A DNA stretch of 6,581 bases from Gallionellaceae bacterium UBA6222 (GCA_002421915.1 DISA01000022.1:1-6581), one strand, 5' to 3'. Positions 1-6,089 are shown, counted from the first letter of the stretch. Numbers and translations are program-made. Notes: generated by a model from the letters alone, not told the origin.

Positions 1-998
1 TACAGCGTGGTGGTCTTGCCGGAGCCCGTCGGGCCGGTGACCAGCACCATGCCGTTGCTGCGCTGGATGATCTCGCGGAAGCGTTTGAGCATGTCCGGCG
101 GCATGCCGAGCTTGTCCAGGGTGAGGAAGCTGCCGCTCTGGTTGAGCAGACGCATCACCACCGACTCGCCGTACTGGGTGGGCATGGTGGAGATACGCAC
201 GTCGATGGCCTGCTCGCGCACGCGTACATTGAAGCGGCCGTCCTGCGGCAGGCGTTTTTCAGAAATATCGAGGCCGGACATCAGTTTCAGGCGCAGGGCG
301 ATGGCGCTGGCGATCTTGCTGTCGGCTTCGGTTTGCAGGTGCAGTGCGCCGTCGATGCGGAAACGGATCTGCAGGCGCGTTTCCTGCGGCTCGATGTGGA
401 CGTCCGACGCGCCGACCTGCGCCGCGTCCTCGAACATGGTCTGCAACAGCTTGACCACCGGCGCTTCTTCGGTGCCCACCGTATCGGACAGTGCGCCGAA
501 GTCGATGTAACCCTCGCCCAGATCTTCCGAGACCTCGCGCGCCAGCCCGCTGATTTCGTCGGTGCGGCGATAGACGCGGTCGATGGTTTCCAGCAACTGT
601 CCTTCTGTCACCACCGCCACATCAATGTCGCGCTTGAGAATGCGCGAGATCTCGTCGAAAGCGAAGAGGTCGGTGGGGTCGGTCATGCCAACCAGAATGG
701 TGCTGTTGCGATCTTCCAGCGCCAGCGCGCGGAAACGGCGCGCCTGATTCTCCGGCATGCTGCGCACAATTTCCAGATTGGGGTTGTAGTACTTCAGGTT
801 GATGTAGGGGATGTTGAGCTGTTTGGCGAGTGCTTCGGAGATCTGGTCTTCACTGATGAAGCCGTTGTCCGCCAGCACGCGGCCCAGTTTGCGGCCGCTG
901 CGCTTTTGCTGTTCCAGCACGAACTGCAGCTGTTCGAGCGAGATGAGTTTTTGCTGAACAAGCAAGTCGCCGAGGCGAACTTTTTCCGGACGCGCCAT
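1..998 (-). CDS. mshE: MshE-like type IV pilus assembly ATPase (GspE/PulE/PilB family), N-terminal part, cut by window edge
   Basis: This is the first 332 residues of a pilus or secretion assembly ATPase, a cytoplasmic hexameric motor that powers pilin polymerisation. The protein begins MARPEKVRLGDLLV and carries two 24-residue MshEN-type repeats, at residues 8-31 (RLG...Q) and 37-60 (KLG...Q), separated by 5 residues. This is the spacing known for c-di-GMP binding in Vibrio MshE. A segment with ARRFRAL and LVGMTDPTDLFAFDE follows, then the start of the ATPase core with DVHIEP, and a Walker A motif GPTGSGKTT with its lysine at about residue 328. The reading then leaves the window, so Walker B, the Asp and His boxes and the C-terminal part are not seen; family members are about 570 residues. 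The ATG is chosen because the first repeat starts at residue 8 and a purine-rich AGGGGGA lies just upstream. MshE is favoured over PilB or GspE by the tandem repeats and the linker text. Being a generic GspE/PulE protein of another pilus system is the alternative. Confidence 0.88.
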   Translation of the reverse strand, partial: MARPEKVRLGDLLVQQKLISLEQLQFVLEQQKRSGRKLGRVLADNGFISEDQISEALAKQLNIPYINLKYYNPNLEIVRSMPENQARRFRALALEDRNSTILVGMTDPTDLFAFDEISRILKRDIDVAVVTEGQLLETIDRVYRRTDEISGLAREVSEDLGEGYIDFGALSDTVGTEEAPVVKLLQTMFEDAAQVGASDVHIEPQETRLQIRFRIDGALHLQTEADSKIASAIALRLKLMSGLDISEKRLPQDGRFNVRVREQAIDVRISTMPTQYGESVVMRLLNQSGSFLTLDKLGMPPDMLKRFREIIQRSNGMVLVTGPTGSGKTTTL

Positions 999-1001
999 AA
1001 T

Positions 1002-1008
1002 TCCCCCT
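1002..1008 (-). promoter_or_regulatory. Ribosome binding site of mshE
   Basis: On the minus strand AGGGGGA precedes the ATG at 998 with a rather short spacer of 3-4 bases. No other Shine-Dalgarno-like sequence lies nearby, so it supports this start. Confidence 0.5.
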
Positions 1009-1026
1009 GATTTTTTACGAGACGCC

Positions 1027-1077
1027 AACGGGCACAGCAAAAATGCCGCCCCTGATGTATAACCCGCCGTGCCCGTT
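1027..1077 (-). repeat. Long-range inverted repeat in the mshE leader
   Basis: AACGGGCACAGC at 1027-1038 faces GCCGTGCCCGTT at 1066-1077, giving 12-base arms with a 27-base spacer. The single non-Watson-Crick position reads G-U in minus-strand RNA but A-C in plus-strand RNA. A complete 12-bp stem can therefore form only in a transcript running towards mshE. It would end about 28 bases before the mshE ATG. There is no U-tract directly after it, so it is not a standard terminator. It could be a leader structure or a DNA operator; its function is unknown. Confidence 0.5.
1056..1061 (-). promoter_or_regulatory. Possible -10 element for mshE (weak)
   Basis: On the minus strand TATACA sits about 58 bases upstream of the mshE start, inside the loop of the inverted repeat. 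I find no good -35 hexamer at 16-18 bases from it and no extended -10 TG. This is only a weak candidate sigma-70 promoter. Confidence 0.2.
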
Positions 1078-1090
1078 CCGCTCTCCCCTG

Positions 1091-1118
1091 CCCTCTCCCG
1101 CAAGCGGGCGAGGTGGGC
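1091..1118. repeat. Short GC-rich palindrome resembling a dispersed proteobacterial repeat
   Basis: CCTCTCCCGC at 1092-1101 pairs with GCGGGCGAGG at 1104-1113 with one internal mismatch and a tight loop. The flanks GCCC (1090-1093) and GGGC (1115-1118) offer an alternative outer pairing. The string CCCTCTCCCGCAAGCGGG is of the kind scattered between genes in many proteobacterial genomes. It lies between two divergent genes and has no T-tract, so it is unlikely to be a terminator. One window cannot show whether it is repeated elsewhere. Confidence 0.45.
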
Positions 1119-1209
1119 AAGGACCTGCTGCGCGAGTTGCACACTTAACGATGGGAGCGGAAGTTAGCCGTTTTCCCCATAGCTGACAAGCGCTTTCACG
1201 ATTTTACAC

Positions 1210-1692
1210 ATGTTCAACATTATACTTTTCCAGCCCGAGATACCCCCCAACACCGGCAATATCATCCGCCTGTGCGCGAATACCGGCGCGCATCTGCATC
1301 TGATCCGCCCGCTCGGTTTTGAACTGGACGACAAACAGTTGCGCCGTGCCGGGTTGGACTATCACGAGTATGCGGCACTGCGGGTGCACGACGATTTGGC
1401 GCAATGCCTGGAAGCGCTCGGTCATCCGCGCCTGTTCGCGCTGACCACCAAAGCTACGCAGTCCTTTCACGCGGCACGTTTTCAAGCGGGTGATACTTTT
1501 CTGTTTGGTCCGGAAAGCCGCGGCCTGCCGGCCGAGATATTGGCCGCGTTGCCGCCGGAACATCGCCTGCGTCTGCCCATGCTGCCAGATAATCGCAGCT
1601 TGAACCTGTCCAATGCGGTGGCGGTCACAGTGTACGAAGCGTGGCGGCAATGCGGATTTGCGGGAAGCGCGCAGGTGCGGGTCGGGTTTTAA
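1210..1692 (+). CDS. trmL: tRNA (cytidine(34)-2'-O)-methyltransferase TrmL (YibK)
   Basis: This SPOUT-family enzyme transfers a methyl group from S-adenosylmethionine to the 2'-hydroxyl of the wobble nucleotide C34/U34 in tRNA-Leu isoacceptors. At 160 residues it is a normal length for the minimal TrmL, which has only the knotted catalytic domain. The three family motifs are present: QPEIPPNTGNIIRL at 8-21, LFGPESRGLP at 98-107, and the knot-forming RLPMLPDNRSLNLSNAVAV at 121-139. The ATG starts directly at the first beta strand (MFNIILFQPE), which fits the family. No convincing Shine-Dalgarno sequence precedes it. The gene is divergent from mshE and convergent with gpsA. In E. coli trmL is also close to gpsA, after cysE, so the neighbourhood is partly conserved although the orientation differs. 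Identification is firm. Confidence 0.96.
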   Translation: MFNIILFQPEIPPNTGNIIRLCANTGAHLHLIRPLGFELDDKQLRRAGLDYHEYAALRVHDDLAQCLEALGHPRLFALTTKATQSFHAARFQAGDTFLFGPESRGLPAEILAALPPEHRLRLPMLPDNRSLNLSNAVAVTVYEAWRQCGFAGSAQVRVGF

Positions 1693-1713
1693 CCCGACCC
1701 GCAAAGCATTTTT
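1677..1713 (+). terminator. Rho-independent-like terminator between convergent trmL and gpsA
   Basis: A perfect 12-bp stem is formed by GCGGGTCGGGTT (1677-1688) and AACCCGACCCGC (1691-1702), with a 2-base TT apex that would open to a larger loop. A TTTTT run follows at 1709-1713, six bases after the stem. The trmL stop codon TAA (1690-1692) lies within the hairpin. On the minus strand the hairpin lies directly after the gpsA stop (1712-1714), but no T-run follows it there. Termination is therefore expected to be stronger for trmL, with a weaker or 3'-protective role for the gpsA transcript. Confidence 0.75.
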
Positions 1714-2707
1714 AACCGCCTGAAAATTCTTCGCCAGGCGCACGGCTTAACAACATCTCCACCGCTTTGTCGGCATCCAACCCCTCGTATAACACGCGAT
1801 AGACTGCCGCACAGATGGGCATGTCAGCCTGATGACGTTTGGCGATGGTTTGTACTTCGCGCGCGGTATAGACGCCTTCAGCCACGTGCCCAAGTTCTTT
1901 CAGGATATTGGGCAGCGATTGATGGCGCGCCAGCAGCATGCCGACTTGGCGGTTGCGCGACAGGTCGCCGGTACAGGTCAGAATGAGGTCGCCCACACCG
2001 GACAGACCGCCCAGCGTTTCCGCGTGTCCGCCCAGCTTCAACCCCAGCCGCGACATCTCGGCCAGGCCGCGCGTAAGCAGCGCGGCGCGCGCATTCATTC
2101 CCATCTGCATCCCGTCGCTGATACCGGCAGCGATAGCCAGCACGTTCTTGATCGCGCCGCCGATCTCGACTCCCACCACATCGGTGCTGGAATAGATGCG
2201 CAGGCGGGAATGATGCAGGGCGTGCGCCATCCGCTGCGCGAATTCGCTCTCGCCGGAGGCGAGGGTCAATGCGGTGGGTAATCCGCGCGCGACTTCCTGG
2301 GCAAAGCTGGGGCCGCTCAAGACAGCACTGGAGAAAGTTGGCGGCAGAATCTCGCGCACGATCTGATGCGGCAAGTATGAAGTGCCGGTTTCGAATCCCT
2401 TGCACAACCAGATCACGCCGACCGGTTCGGCACGTGCGGCGATCGCCTGCAAGGTGGCGCGCAAACCGGACACAGGCACCGCCACAATCAGCAACTCGGC
2501 GGCGGCGATTACGCTTTTCAAATCAGTACTGACCGCCAAGCTTTCAGGGAAAGCCACGTCGGGCAGATAGCGCCGGTTACGCCGGGTCTCCTGCATCGCC
2601 GCCACCTGTGCCGCATCGCGCGCCCATAAGGTGACCGCATGCTGGCCGGCAAGGCTGATTGCCAGTGCCGTGCCCCATGCTCCCGCCCCCAGTACCGTTA
2701 TCTTCAT
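1712..2707 (-). CDS. gpsA: Glycerol-3-phosphate dehydrogenase [NAD(P)+]
   Basis: This cytoplasmic enzyme reduces dihydroxyacetone phosphate to sn-glycerol-3-phosphate with NAD(P)H and so supplies the backbone for phospholipids. The 331-residue length is typical. An N-terminal Rossmann motif GAGAWGTAL lies at residues 7-15. LCKGFE at 101-106 and SGPSFAQEVARGLPTA at 131-146 are family signatures. GGAIKNVLAIAAG at 183-195 contains the catalytic lysine, K187. SGVGDLILTCTGDLSRNR at 236-253 is the conserved substrate- and cofactor-domain segment. The ATG lies three bases after the stop of the upstream SH3 gene, which implies cotranscription and probable translational coupling; only a weak GGGGCG precedes it. 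It is the last gene of the minus-strand run and ends at the trmL/gpsA hairpin. secB-gpsA adjacency is also seen in E. coli. Confidence 0.98.
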   Translation of the reverse strand: MKITVLGAGAWGTALAISLAGQHAVTLWARDAAQVAAMQETRRNRRYLPDVAFPESLAVSTDLKSVIAAAELLIVAVPVSGLRATLQAIAARAEPVGVIWLCKGFETGTSYLPHQIVREILPPTFSSAVLSGPSFAQEVARGLPTALTLASGESEFAQRMAHALHHSRLRIYSSTDVVGVEIGGAIKNVLAIAAGISDGMQMGMNARAALLTRGLAEMSRLGLKLGGHAETLGGLSGVGDLILTCTGDLSRNRQVGMLLARHQSLPNILKELGHVAEGVYTAREVQTIAKRHQADMPICAAVYRVLYEGLDADKAVEMLLSRAPGEEFSGG

Positions 2708-2710
2708 TGC

Positions 2711-3142
2711 TTATTCGCCCCAGACATCCGCGCCGTTGACGTAACCTGTCGAGCCATCCTGGTGCCGCACCTGGACCCAGCCGCCGACATTGCCCAGCCA
2801 TTCCAGCCCCACTTGGCGCTCCGCCCTGAACGCCAGCGGCGCGCCGCTGCTCCAGCTCTGGCGCACGATGGCTTCGCGCGCAGTCACCACGACGTAGCGC
2901 TTGCTGCTTATATTGCGTTTTTCGATCCAGAATACTTTGCCGGTGGCGTCACGCGCCTTGACCCAACCCGAAAGAACCACCAGTTGTTCCAGAGGCAGGT
3001 AGCGGGTGGCGACGTACAGTTTTTTCGCCTTGAGCGAATTGGCGTCGTAAAGGGTCGCCGGCTCGGCGACCGAGACAAATTCCGCCGCGAACACGGCTTG
3101 ACTGGCCAGCAGCAGACAGAACGCTGTCGCCAGTCGTTTCAT
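2711..3142 (-). CDS. Exported protein with two bacterial SH3-like domains
   Basis: This 143-residue protein has a clear Sec signal peptide: KR at residues 2-3, a hydrophobic core to about residue 18, and a likely cleavage after VFA at 19. No lipobox cysteine follows, so it should be periplasmic rather than a lipoprotein. The mature part looks like two SH3b modules. The first, at about 22-77, holds GWVKARDATGKVFWIEKRNI. The second, at about 83-142, holds GWVQVRHQDGSTGYVNGADVWG. Such modules often bind peptidoglycan or peptides; no enzymatic domain is present. The start codon overlaps the secB stop (TGATG), so it is translationally coupled to SecB, and gpsA follows three bases later. The specific role is unknown. 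A cell-envelope function, perhaps as a SecB-exported client, is inference from context. Confidence 0.87.
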   Translation of the reverse strand: MKRLATAFCLLLASQAVFAAEFVSVAEPATLYDANSLKAKKLYVATRYLPLEQLVVLSGWVKARDATGKVFWIEKRNISSKRYVVVTAREAIVRQSWSSGAPLAFRAERQVGLEWLGNVGGWVQVRHQDGSTGYVNGADVWGE

Positions 3143-3627
3143 CAGTGCTTGACCACAGCGGCTTCGGCCTGCGCTTGTGCCTGTTGCTTTTGTTGCTGGT
3201 AGATCGCGTCAAAGTTGATCGGATTGAGCAGCACAGGTGCAAATCCGCCGCGCACAGCCATATCCGAAACCACTTCGCGCAGATACGGATAGAGGAGATT
3301 GGGGCAGACCACGGCGAGTACGGTTTCCATTTCCTGCGGCGGCAGGTTACGCACCTGGAAAATGCCGGCCTGTTTGGCTTCGATGAGGAACATCACCTGG
3401 TCTTTTTCCGGCAGTTTAGCCGTCACGGTGACGGTGACCTCGACTTCGAATACGCCTTCTTCCACGGCGGTCGCCCTGGTTTGCAGTTGCAGGTCGATGT
3501 GCGGATTCTCGCGCTGCAGAAAGATGGCCGGTGCGCCGGGGACCTCCAGCGACATATCTTTCACGTACAGCTTCTCGATGTTGAACAGGGGTGCGGCTTG
3601 TTCCTGCGGTGCGGCGGTTTCAGTCAT
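3142..3627 (-). CDS. secB: Protein-export chaperone SecB
   Basis: SecB is a cytosolic tetrameric chaperone that keeps preproteins unfolded and delivers them to SecA at the Sec translocon. The 161-residue sequence has the family landmarks: FNIEKLYVKDMSLEVP near 15-30, a central beta-sheet region rich in alternating valines (VFEVEVTVTVTAKL), the VRNLPPQEMETVLAVVCPNLLYPYLREVVSD segment in the second half, and GGFAPVLLNPINFDAIY close to the C-terminus. A Gln/Ala-rich tail (about 143-157) ends in VVKH. The ATG is preceded by AAAGGAA with a 6-base spacer. grxC ends 15 bases upstream and the SH3 gene starts inside the stop codon. The grxC-secB-gpsA order is the same as in E. coli. Confidence 0.98.
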   Translation of the reverse strand: MTETAAPQEQAAPLFNIEKLYVKDMSLEVPGAPAIFLQRENPHIDLQLQTRATAVEEGVFEVEVTVTVTAKLPEKDQVMFLIEAKQAGIFQVRNLPPQEMETVLAVVCPNLLYPYLREVVSDMAVRGGFAPVLLNPINFDAIYQQQKQQAQAQAEAAVVKH

Positions 3628-3633
3628 TTCTAT

Positions 3634-3640
3634 TTCCTTT
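3634..3640 (-). promoter_or_regulatory. Ribosome binding site of secB
   Basis: AAAGGAA on the minus strand, 6 bases before the secB ATG at 3627, lies in the 15-base gap after grxC. The short gap leaves no room for a separate promoter, so secB is probably read from an upstream one. Confidence 0.7.
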
Positions 3641-3642
3641 GG

Positions 3643-3900
3643 TTATGAATTCAAAAGCGGCATCAGGCCGCCCGCCTGATCGAGTTCGACCATGTCATCA
3701 AAGCCACCGATATGGCGGTCATCAATGAATATCTGCGGCACGGTGCGGCGGTTGCTGCGCTGTTCCATGATGGCGCGCTGTTCCGGATCAAGATCAACAC
3801 GGATCTTCTCGATTTCGGTCACGCCCTTGCGCAACAGCAGGCGCTCGGCATTGATGCAGTAAGGGCAGACGGCGGTGCTATACATGACTACCTTGGCCAT
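3643..3900 (-). CDS. grxC: Glutaredoxin 3 (dithiol glutaredoxin)
   Basis: This is a small cytosolic thioredoxin-fold thiol-disulfide oxidoreductase that is reduced by glutathione and reduces protein disulfides and glutathione mixed disulfides. At 85 residues it is the usual length for GrxC. The dithiol active site CPYC is at residues 12-15. The cis-proline motif TVPQIFID is at 53-60 and the glutathione-binding GGFDD at 65-69. The ATG at 3900 follows the upstream rhodanese stop by 10 bases. Its Shine-Dalgarno AAGGAA (3907-3912) overlaps that stop codon, which points to translational coupling. The pairing of a membrane rhodanese with GrxC and SecB is conserved with E. coli yibN-grxC-secB. Confidence 0.97.
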   Translation of the reverse strand: MAKVVMYSTAVCPYCINAERLLLRKGVTEIEKIRVDLDPEQRAIMEQRSNRRTVPQIFIDDRHIGGFDDMVELDQAGGLMPLLNS

Positions 3901-3906
3901 ATCGGT

Positions 3907-3912
3907 TTCCTT
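3907..3912 (-). promoter_or_regulatory. Ribosome binding site of grxC, overlapping the rhodanese stop
   Basis: AAGGAA on the minus strand ends 6 bases before the grxC ATG. Its first two A residues belong to the TAA stop of the upstream rhodanese gene, an arrangement typical of coupled genes in one operon. Confidence 0.7.
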
Positions 3913-4321
3913 ATTTTTCCAACGGCAGGCTGGCTTTCTGCCAGGCCTTTACGCCGCCATTAAGCAGATAGGTTTCCTTGAAGCCCTGTTTGCCAAGCCA
4001 GGAGGTGATGTGGGTGGCGCGGGCGCCACTGCGGCATACCACAACGATGGGGCGGGTGCGGTACTTCTCCAGTTCGCCGATGCGTTCCTTCAGCTGCGGT
4101 GCCGGAATCAGGAGGCTGTTGATGATATGGCCGCCGTCATATTCACCCTGCTCGCGCACATCGAGTACCAGCGCGTTGCTGCGGTTGATGAGTTGCATGG
4201 CACGCACGGTATCGGCTTCCTTGATGCCGAGAATGCGGTTGCCGAAAAAGCTCCAGAACAGCATGTAGCCGCTGAGAAGCGTGATGAACAGGGTTAACGC
4301 GTTATCGAGCAGAAACTGCAC
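3911..4321 (-). CDS. yibN: Membrane-anchored rhodanese-like protein (YibN-like), GTG start preferred
   Basis: This is a single rhodanese domain tethered to the inner membrane by an N-terminal helix (LFITLLSGYMLFWSFF), with the domain probably cytoplasmic. Key features are the LDVREQGEYDGGHI segment and the active-site loop CRSGAR, whose catalytic cysteine is retained (C96 from the GTG start, C101 from the ATG). NGGVKAWQKASLPLEK ends the protein. An ATG at 4336 would add five residues (MRSTE), but the sequence AGGAG lies immediately after that ATG and is placed 7 bases before the GTG at 4321. I therefore prefer GTG, giving 136 residues beginning (M)QFLLDN, which resembles the N-termini of related proteins. 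It overlaps the end of the glycosyl ligase gene by 20 bases. E. coli YibN occupies the same place before grxC and secB and, as I recall, has been reported to interact with the YidC insertase. The sulfur-transfer substrate is unknown. Confidence 0.92.
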   Translation of the reverse strand: MQFLLDNALTLFITLLSGYMLFWSFFGNRILGIKEADTVRAMQLINRSNALVLDVREQGEYDGGHIINSLLIPAPQLKERIGELEKYRTRPIVVVCRSGARATHITSWLGKQGFKETYLLNGGVKAWQKASLPLEK

Positions 4322-6089
4322 TTCGGTACTCCTCATATTTCAGGGTTGCGAATTCTAACAGAGGCTGGAAGCGCTCGGGCTGCCCCGTGGCCAGTTGCGC
4401 CAATTCCTCGCGCGCCCGCGCGTATTCGGCCGGGTAAGCCCAGATCACTTTTTCCAGCAGTTCACGTGCCGCCGGCAGCCGGTCTGCAAAAGCGAGCAGC
4501 CAGACCTGGTGATAACTCAGGGTGGCGGTGGGAATGAAACGCATGGCGTGTTCATTCAGGGTGAGTTTCTGCGCCAGATGGTCGGCGCTGGGTTCCATCA
4601 TGCCGGCGATGAACAGTTGCCCGTAGGAGCTGAACAGCGGGTATTCCAGGGTCGCCAGCAATTCATCATGTGCACGGGTTGACGCTGCGACAGCGGAGGC
4701 GGCACCACTGCGCGATTTCAACGCATTCTCCAGATGGCGATAACTTTGCAGCCCCTGCCACATTGAGACAGCACCCAGCACCAGAATGGCCGCGACTGCC
4801 AAACGCCCCACGTTGCGCAACTCCAGCTTGTGGCTGACAGTGTCAAATGCCCCCAGCAGCAAGGCGGCGATGCCGATGAAATAGGCATACCACAATGGAT
4901 ATTCGAGCAGGCTGTGGATGGCGAGCACACCGAGTACAGCATACCCCCACCAATGGTCGCCGGTAACCAGGGCGCGGCGCGCGAATGCATGCCACAGCCA
5001 CAGCCCCAGTGTCACGCACAGCACGGCCAGTCCGGCCAGCCCGGTTTCCGCCGCCAGTTGCAACACAATGTTGTGCGCGTTGTTGTACAGGCCGGTGATA
5101 ACCGGATTGCGCAGCTCGGCCGCCAGTTGCAGATGCTGCCAGGCGAACTGGCCGAAGCCCGCGCCGAACAGGGGATACTGCGCAAAGATCAGCCCGGCTT
5201 CGCGCCACAGATGGAGGCGGATGCCGCCGCTGGCGGATTCGCCGAACAGGCGCTCGGCCGCAGTAATACTGCCGGTGCTGCCGTGCAGCCAGGGCAGTTG
5301 CACCAGCCCGTGCATCAGCAGATAACCCAGCCACAGCGCGGCGGCATAGCCAAGCAAGGGGCGCAGCGCGCGATCCTTGCGCTGCCACAGCCAGGCCAGC
5401 AACAGGATGAAGCTGAGGTAAAGCCATGCACTGCGCGAACCCGATAACACCAGCACGAACAGCATGGGGGTCGCCAGCAGCGCGGTGAGCCAAATGCGCC
5501 AGCCCAATCGCGTGCTCAACAGGCCGAGCGAAATAAGGCCGAGCGCAAGGTAATTGGCATAGTGGTTGGGCTGGGCGATGTTGCCGAACACCGCCGCCGA
5601 TACTTTGCCGGTGATGAGGCCATCAAGAAAAGTGTGCCAGCGATAGTGCTGCAGGATGCCCGCCAGCGTGTTCAGTTCGGCACCGGCCAGCAGAAAGGCG
5701 GCCAGTACCGTGGTAATGAAGGGCAAGCCCAGTTCTCCGCGCAGGTGTTGTCCCAGCAGCATCAGCAGTGCAGCGAACAGGAAATACAGGGAGAGCAGCA
5801 ATACCTGGTCAAAGTGGTTGACCTGACCGAACAGGAATTGCAGCAGCAACAACATCATCAGGCCGATCGGCAACAGCACGATACCGGGTACTTGCGGTGC
5901 GCGCCAGAACCGCGCCGTCAGCAGCAAAGGCAGCGCCAGCAGGCCGAGCAGCGCCGTCCCCCACTCCTGGTAGAACGTGGTAACGGGATAGTTGTGGTGC
6001 GGGTACAGAAAAGGCAAAACCCACATCAGGCCGACCAGGGTCAGACTGATGTGGGCGGCACCAAGCCGCGGACGCAAAGTGTTTAGCAA
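4302..6089 (-). CDS. pglL: PglL/Wzy-family O-oligosaccharyltransferase (O-antigen ligase superfamily)
   Basis: This polytopic inner-membrane protein of about 595 residues transfers lipid-linked glycans in the periplasm, in this subfamily most often to type IV pilins and other exported proteins. The N-terminal HHNYPVTTFYQEW motif (31-43) following a first membrane helix is characteristic of PglL-type ligases. Many hydrophobic helices follow to about 265 and from about 345 to 445. GNIAQPNHYANYLALG (169-184) and SGSRSAW (216-222) match Wzy_C landmarks. The large periplasmic loop has LWREAGLIFAQYPLFGAGFGQFAW (294-317) and NNAHNIVLQLAAETGLAG (336-353), with H339 at the position of the essential ligase histidine. 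HSLLEYPLWYAYF (392-404) is also conserved. The soluble C-terminus (about 450-595) is helical and TPR-like. The start is uncertain: TTG at 6089 overlaps the preceding stop by 7 bases, TTG at 6077 is the alternative, and there is no ATG before residue 22. It overlaps the rhodanese at its 3' end. An LPS O-antigen ligase is the less likely alternative. Confidence 0.88.
   Translation of the reverse strand: MLNTLRPRLGAAHISLTLVGLMWVLPFLYPHHNYPVTTFYQEWGTALLGLLALPLLLTARFWRAPQVPGIVLLPIGLMMLLLLQFLFGQVNHFDQVLLLSLYFLFAALLMLLGQHLRGELGLPFITTVLAAFLLAGAELNTLAGILQHYRWHTFLDGLITGKVSAAVFGNIAQPNHYANYLALGLISLGLLSTRLGWRIWLTALLATPMLFVLVLSGSRSAWLYLSFILLLAWLWQRKDRALRPLLGYAAALWLGYLLMHGLVQLPWLHGSTGSITAAERLFGESASGGIRLHLWREAGLIFAQYPLFGAGFGQFAWQHLQLAAELRNPVITGLYNNAHNIVLQLAAETGLAGLAVLCVTLGLWLWHAFARRALVTGDHWWGYAVLGVLAIHSLLEYPLWYAYFIGIAALLLGAFDTVSHKLELRNVGRLAVAAILVLGAVSMWQGLQSYRHLENALKSRSGAASAVAASTRAHDELLATLEYPLFSSYGQLFIAGMMEPSADHLAQKLTLNEHAMRFIPTATLSYHQVWLLAFADRLPAARELLEKVIWAYPAEYARAREELAQLATGQPERFQPLLEFATLKYEEYRSAVSAR
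4328..4333 (-). promoter_or_regulatory. Ribosome binding site that decides the rhodanese start
   Basis: AGGAGT on the minus strand has a 7-base spacer to GTG at 4321. The upstream ATG (4334-4336) abuts this motif and has no Shine-Dalgarno sequence of its own (CCCTGAAAT precedes it). This favours GTG initiation. Confidence 0.7.

Noticed and set aside
333..1010. 225-residue open frame on the plus strand opposite mshE
   Set aside because: It is antisense to a clearly recognised ATPase. The translation is low-complexity and matches no family I know; it is a by-product of GC-rich codon bias.
1027..1077. c-di-GMP riboswitch upstream of mshE
   Set aside because: Only a hairpin is visible; I could not find the conserved core of known c-di-GMP riboswitches.
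1137..1209. Possible sigma-70 promoter for trmL (TTGCAC or CTGACA as -35)
   Set aside because: No properly spaced -10 hexamer is found, and the best pairings would start transcription at or after the ATG.
1204..1743. 179-residue open frame on the minus strand across trmL and into gpsA's 3' end
   Set aside because: TrmL on the plus strand carries all SPOUT motifs; the opposite frame has no recognisable domain.
2639..3202. 187-residue plus-strand open frame opposite gpsA, the SH3 gene and secB
   Set aside because: It spans three recognised minus-strand genes and their junctions and looks like a shadow of them.
4302..4336. Frameshift or fusion between the ligase and the rhodanese gene
   Set aside because: Both proteins have complete, family-typical ends. 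The overlap is short, and is reduced to 20 bases with the GTG start.
4830..5447. 205-residue plus-strand frame, Gln/Ala/Pro-rich, opposite the glycan ligase
   Set aside because: The composition is what reading the complement of Leu/Ala-rich membrane codons produces; there is no start signal or domain.
5562..6086. 174-residue plus-strand frame, extremely Gln/Arg-rich
   Set aside because: It is antisense of Leu-rich membrane helices (CTG read as CAG), not a real low-complexity protein.
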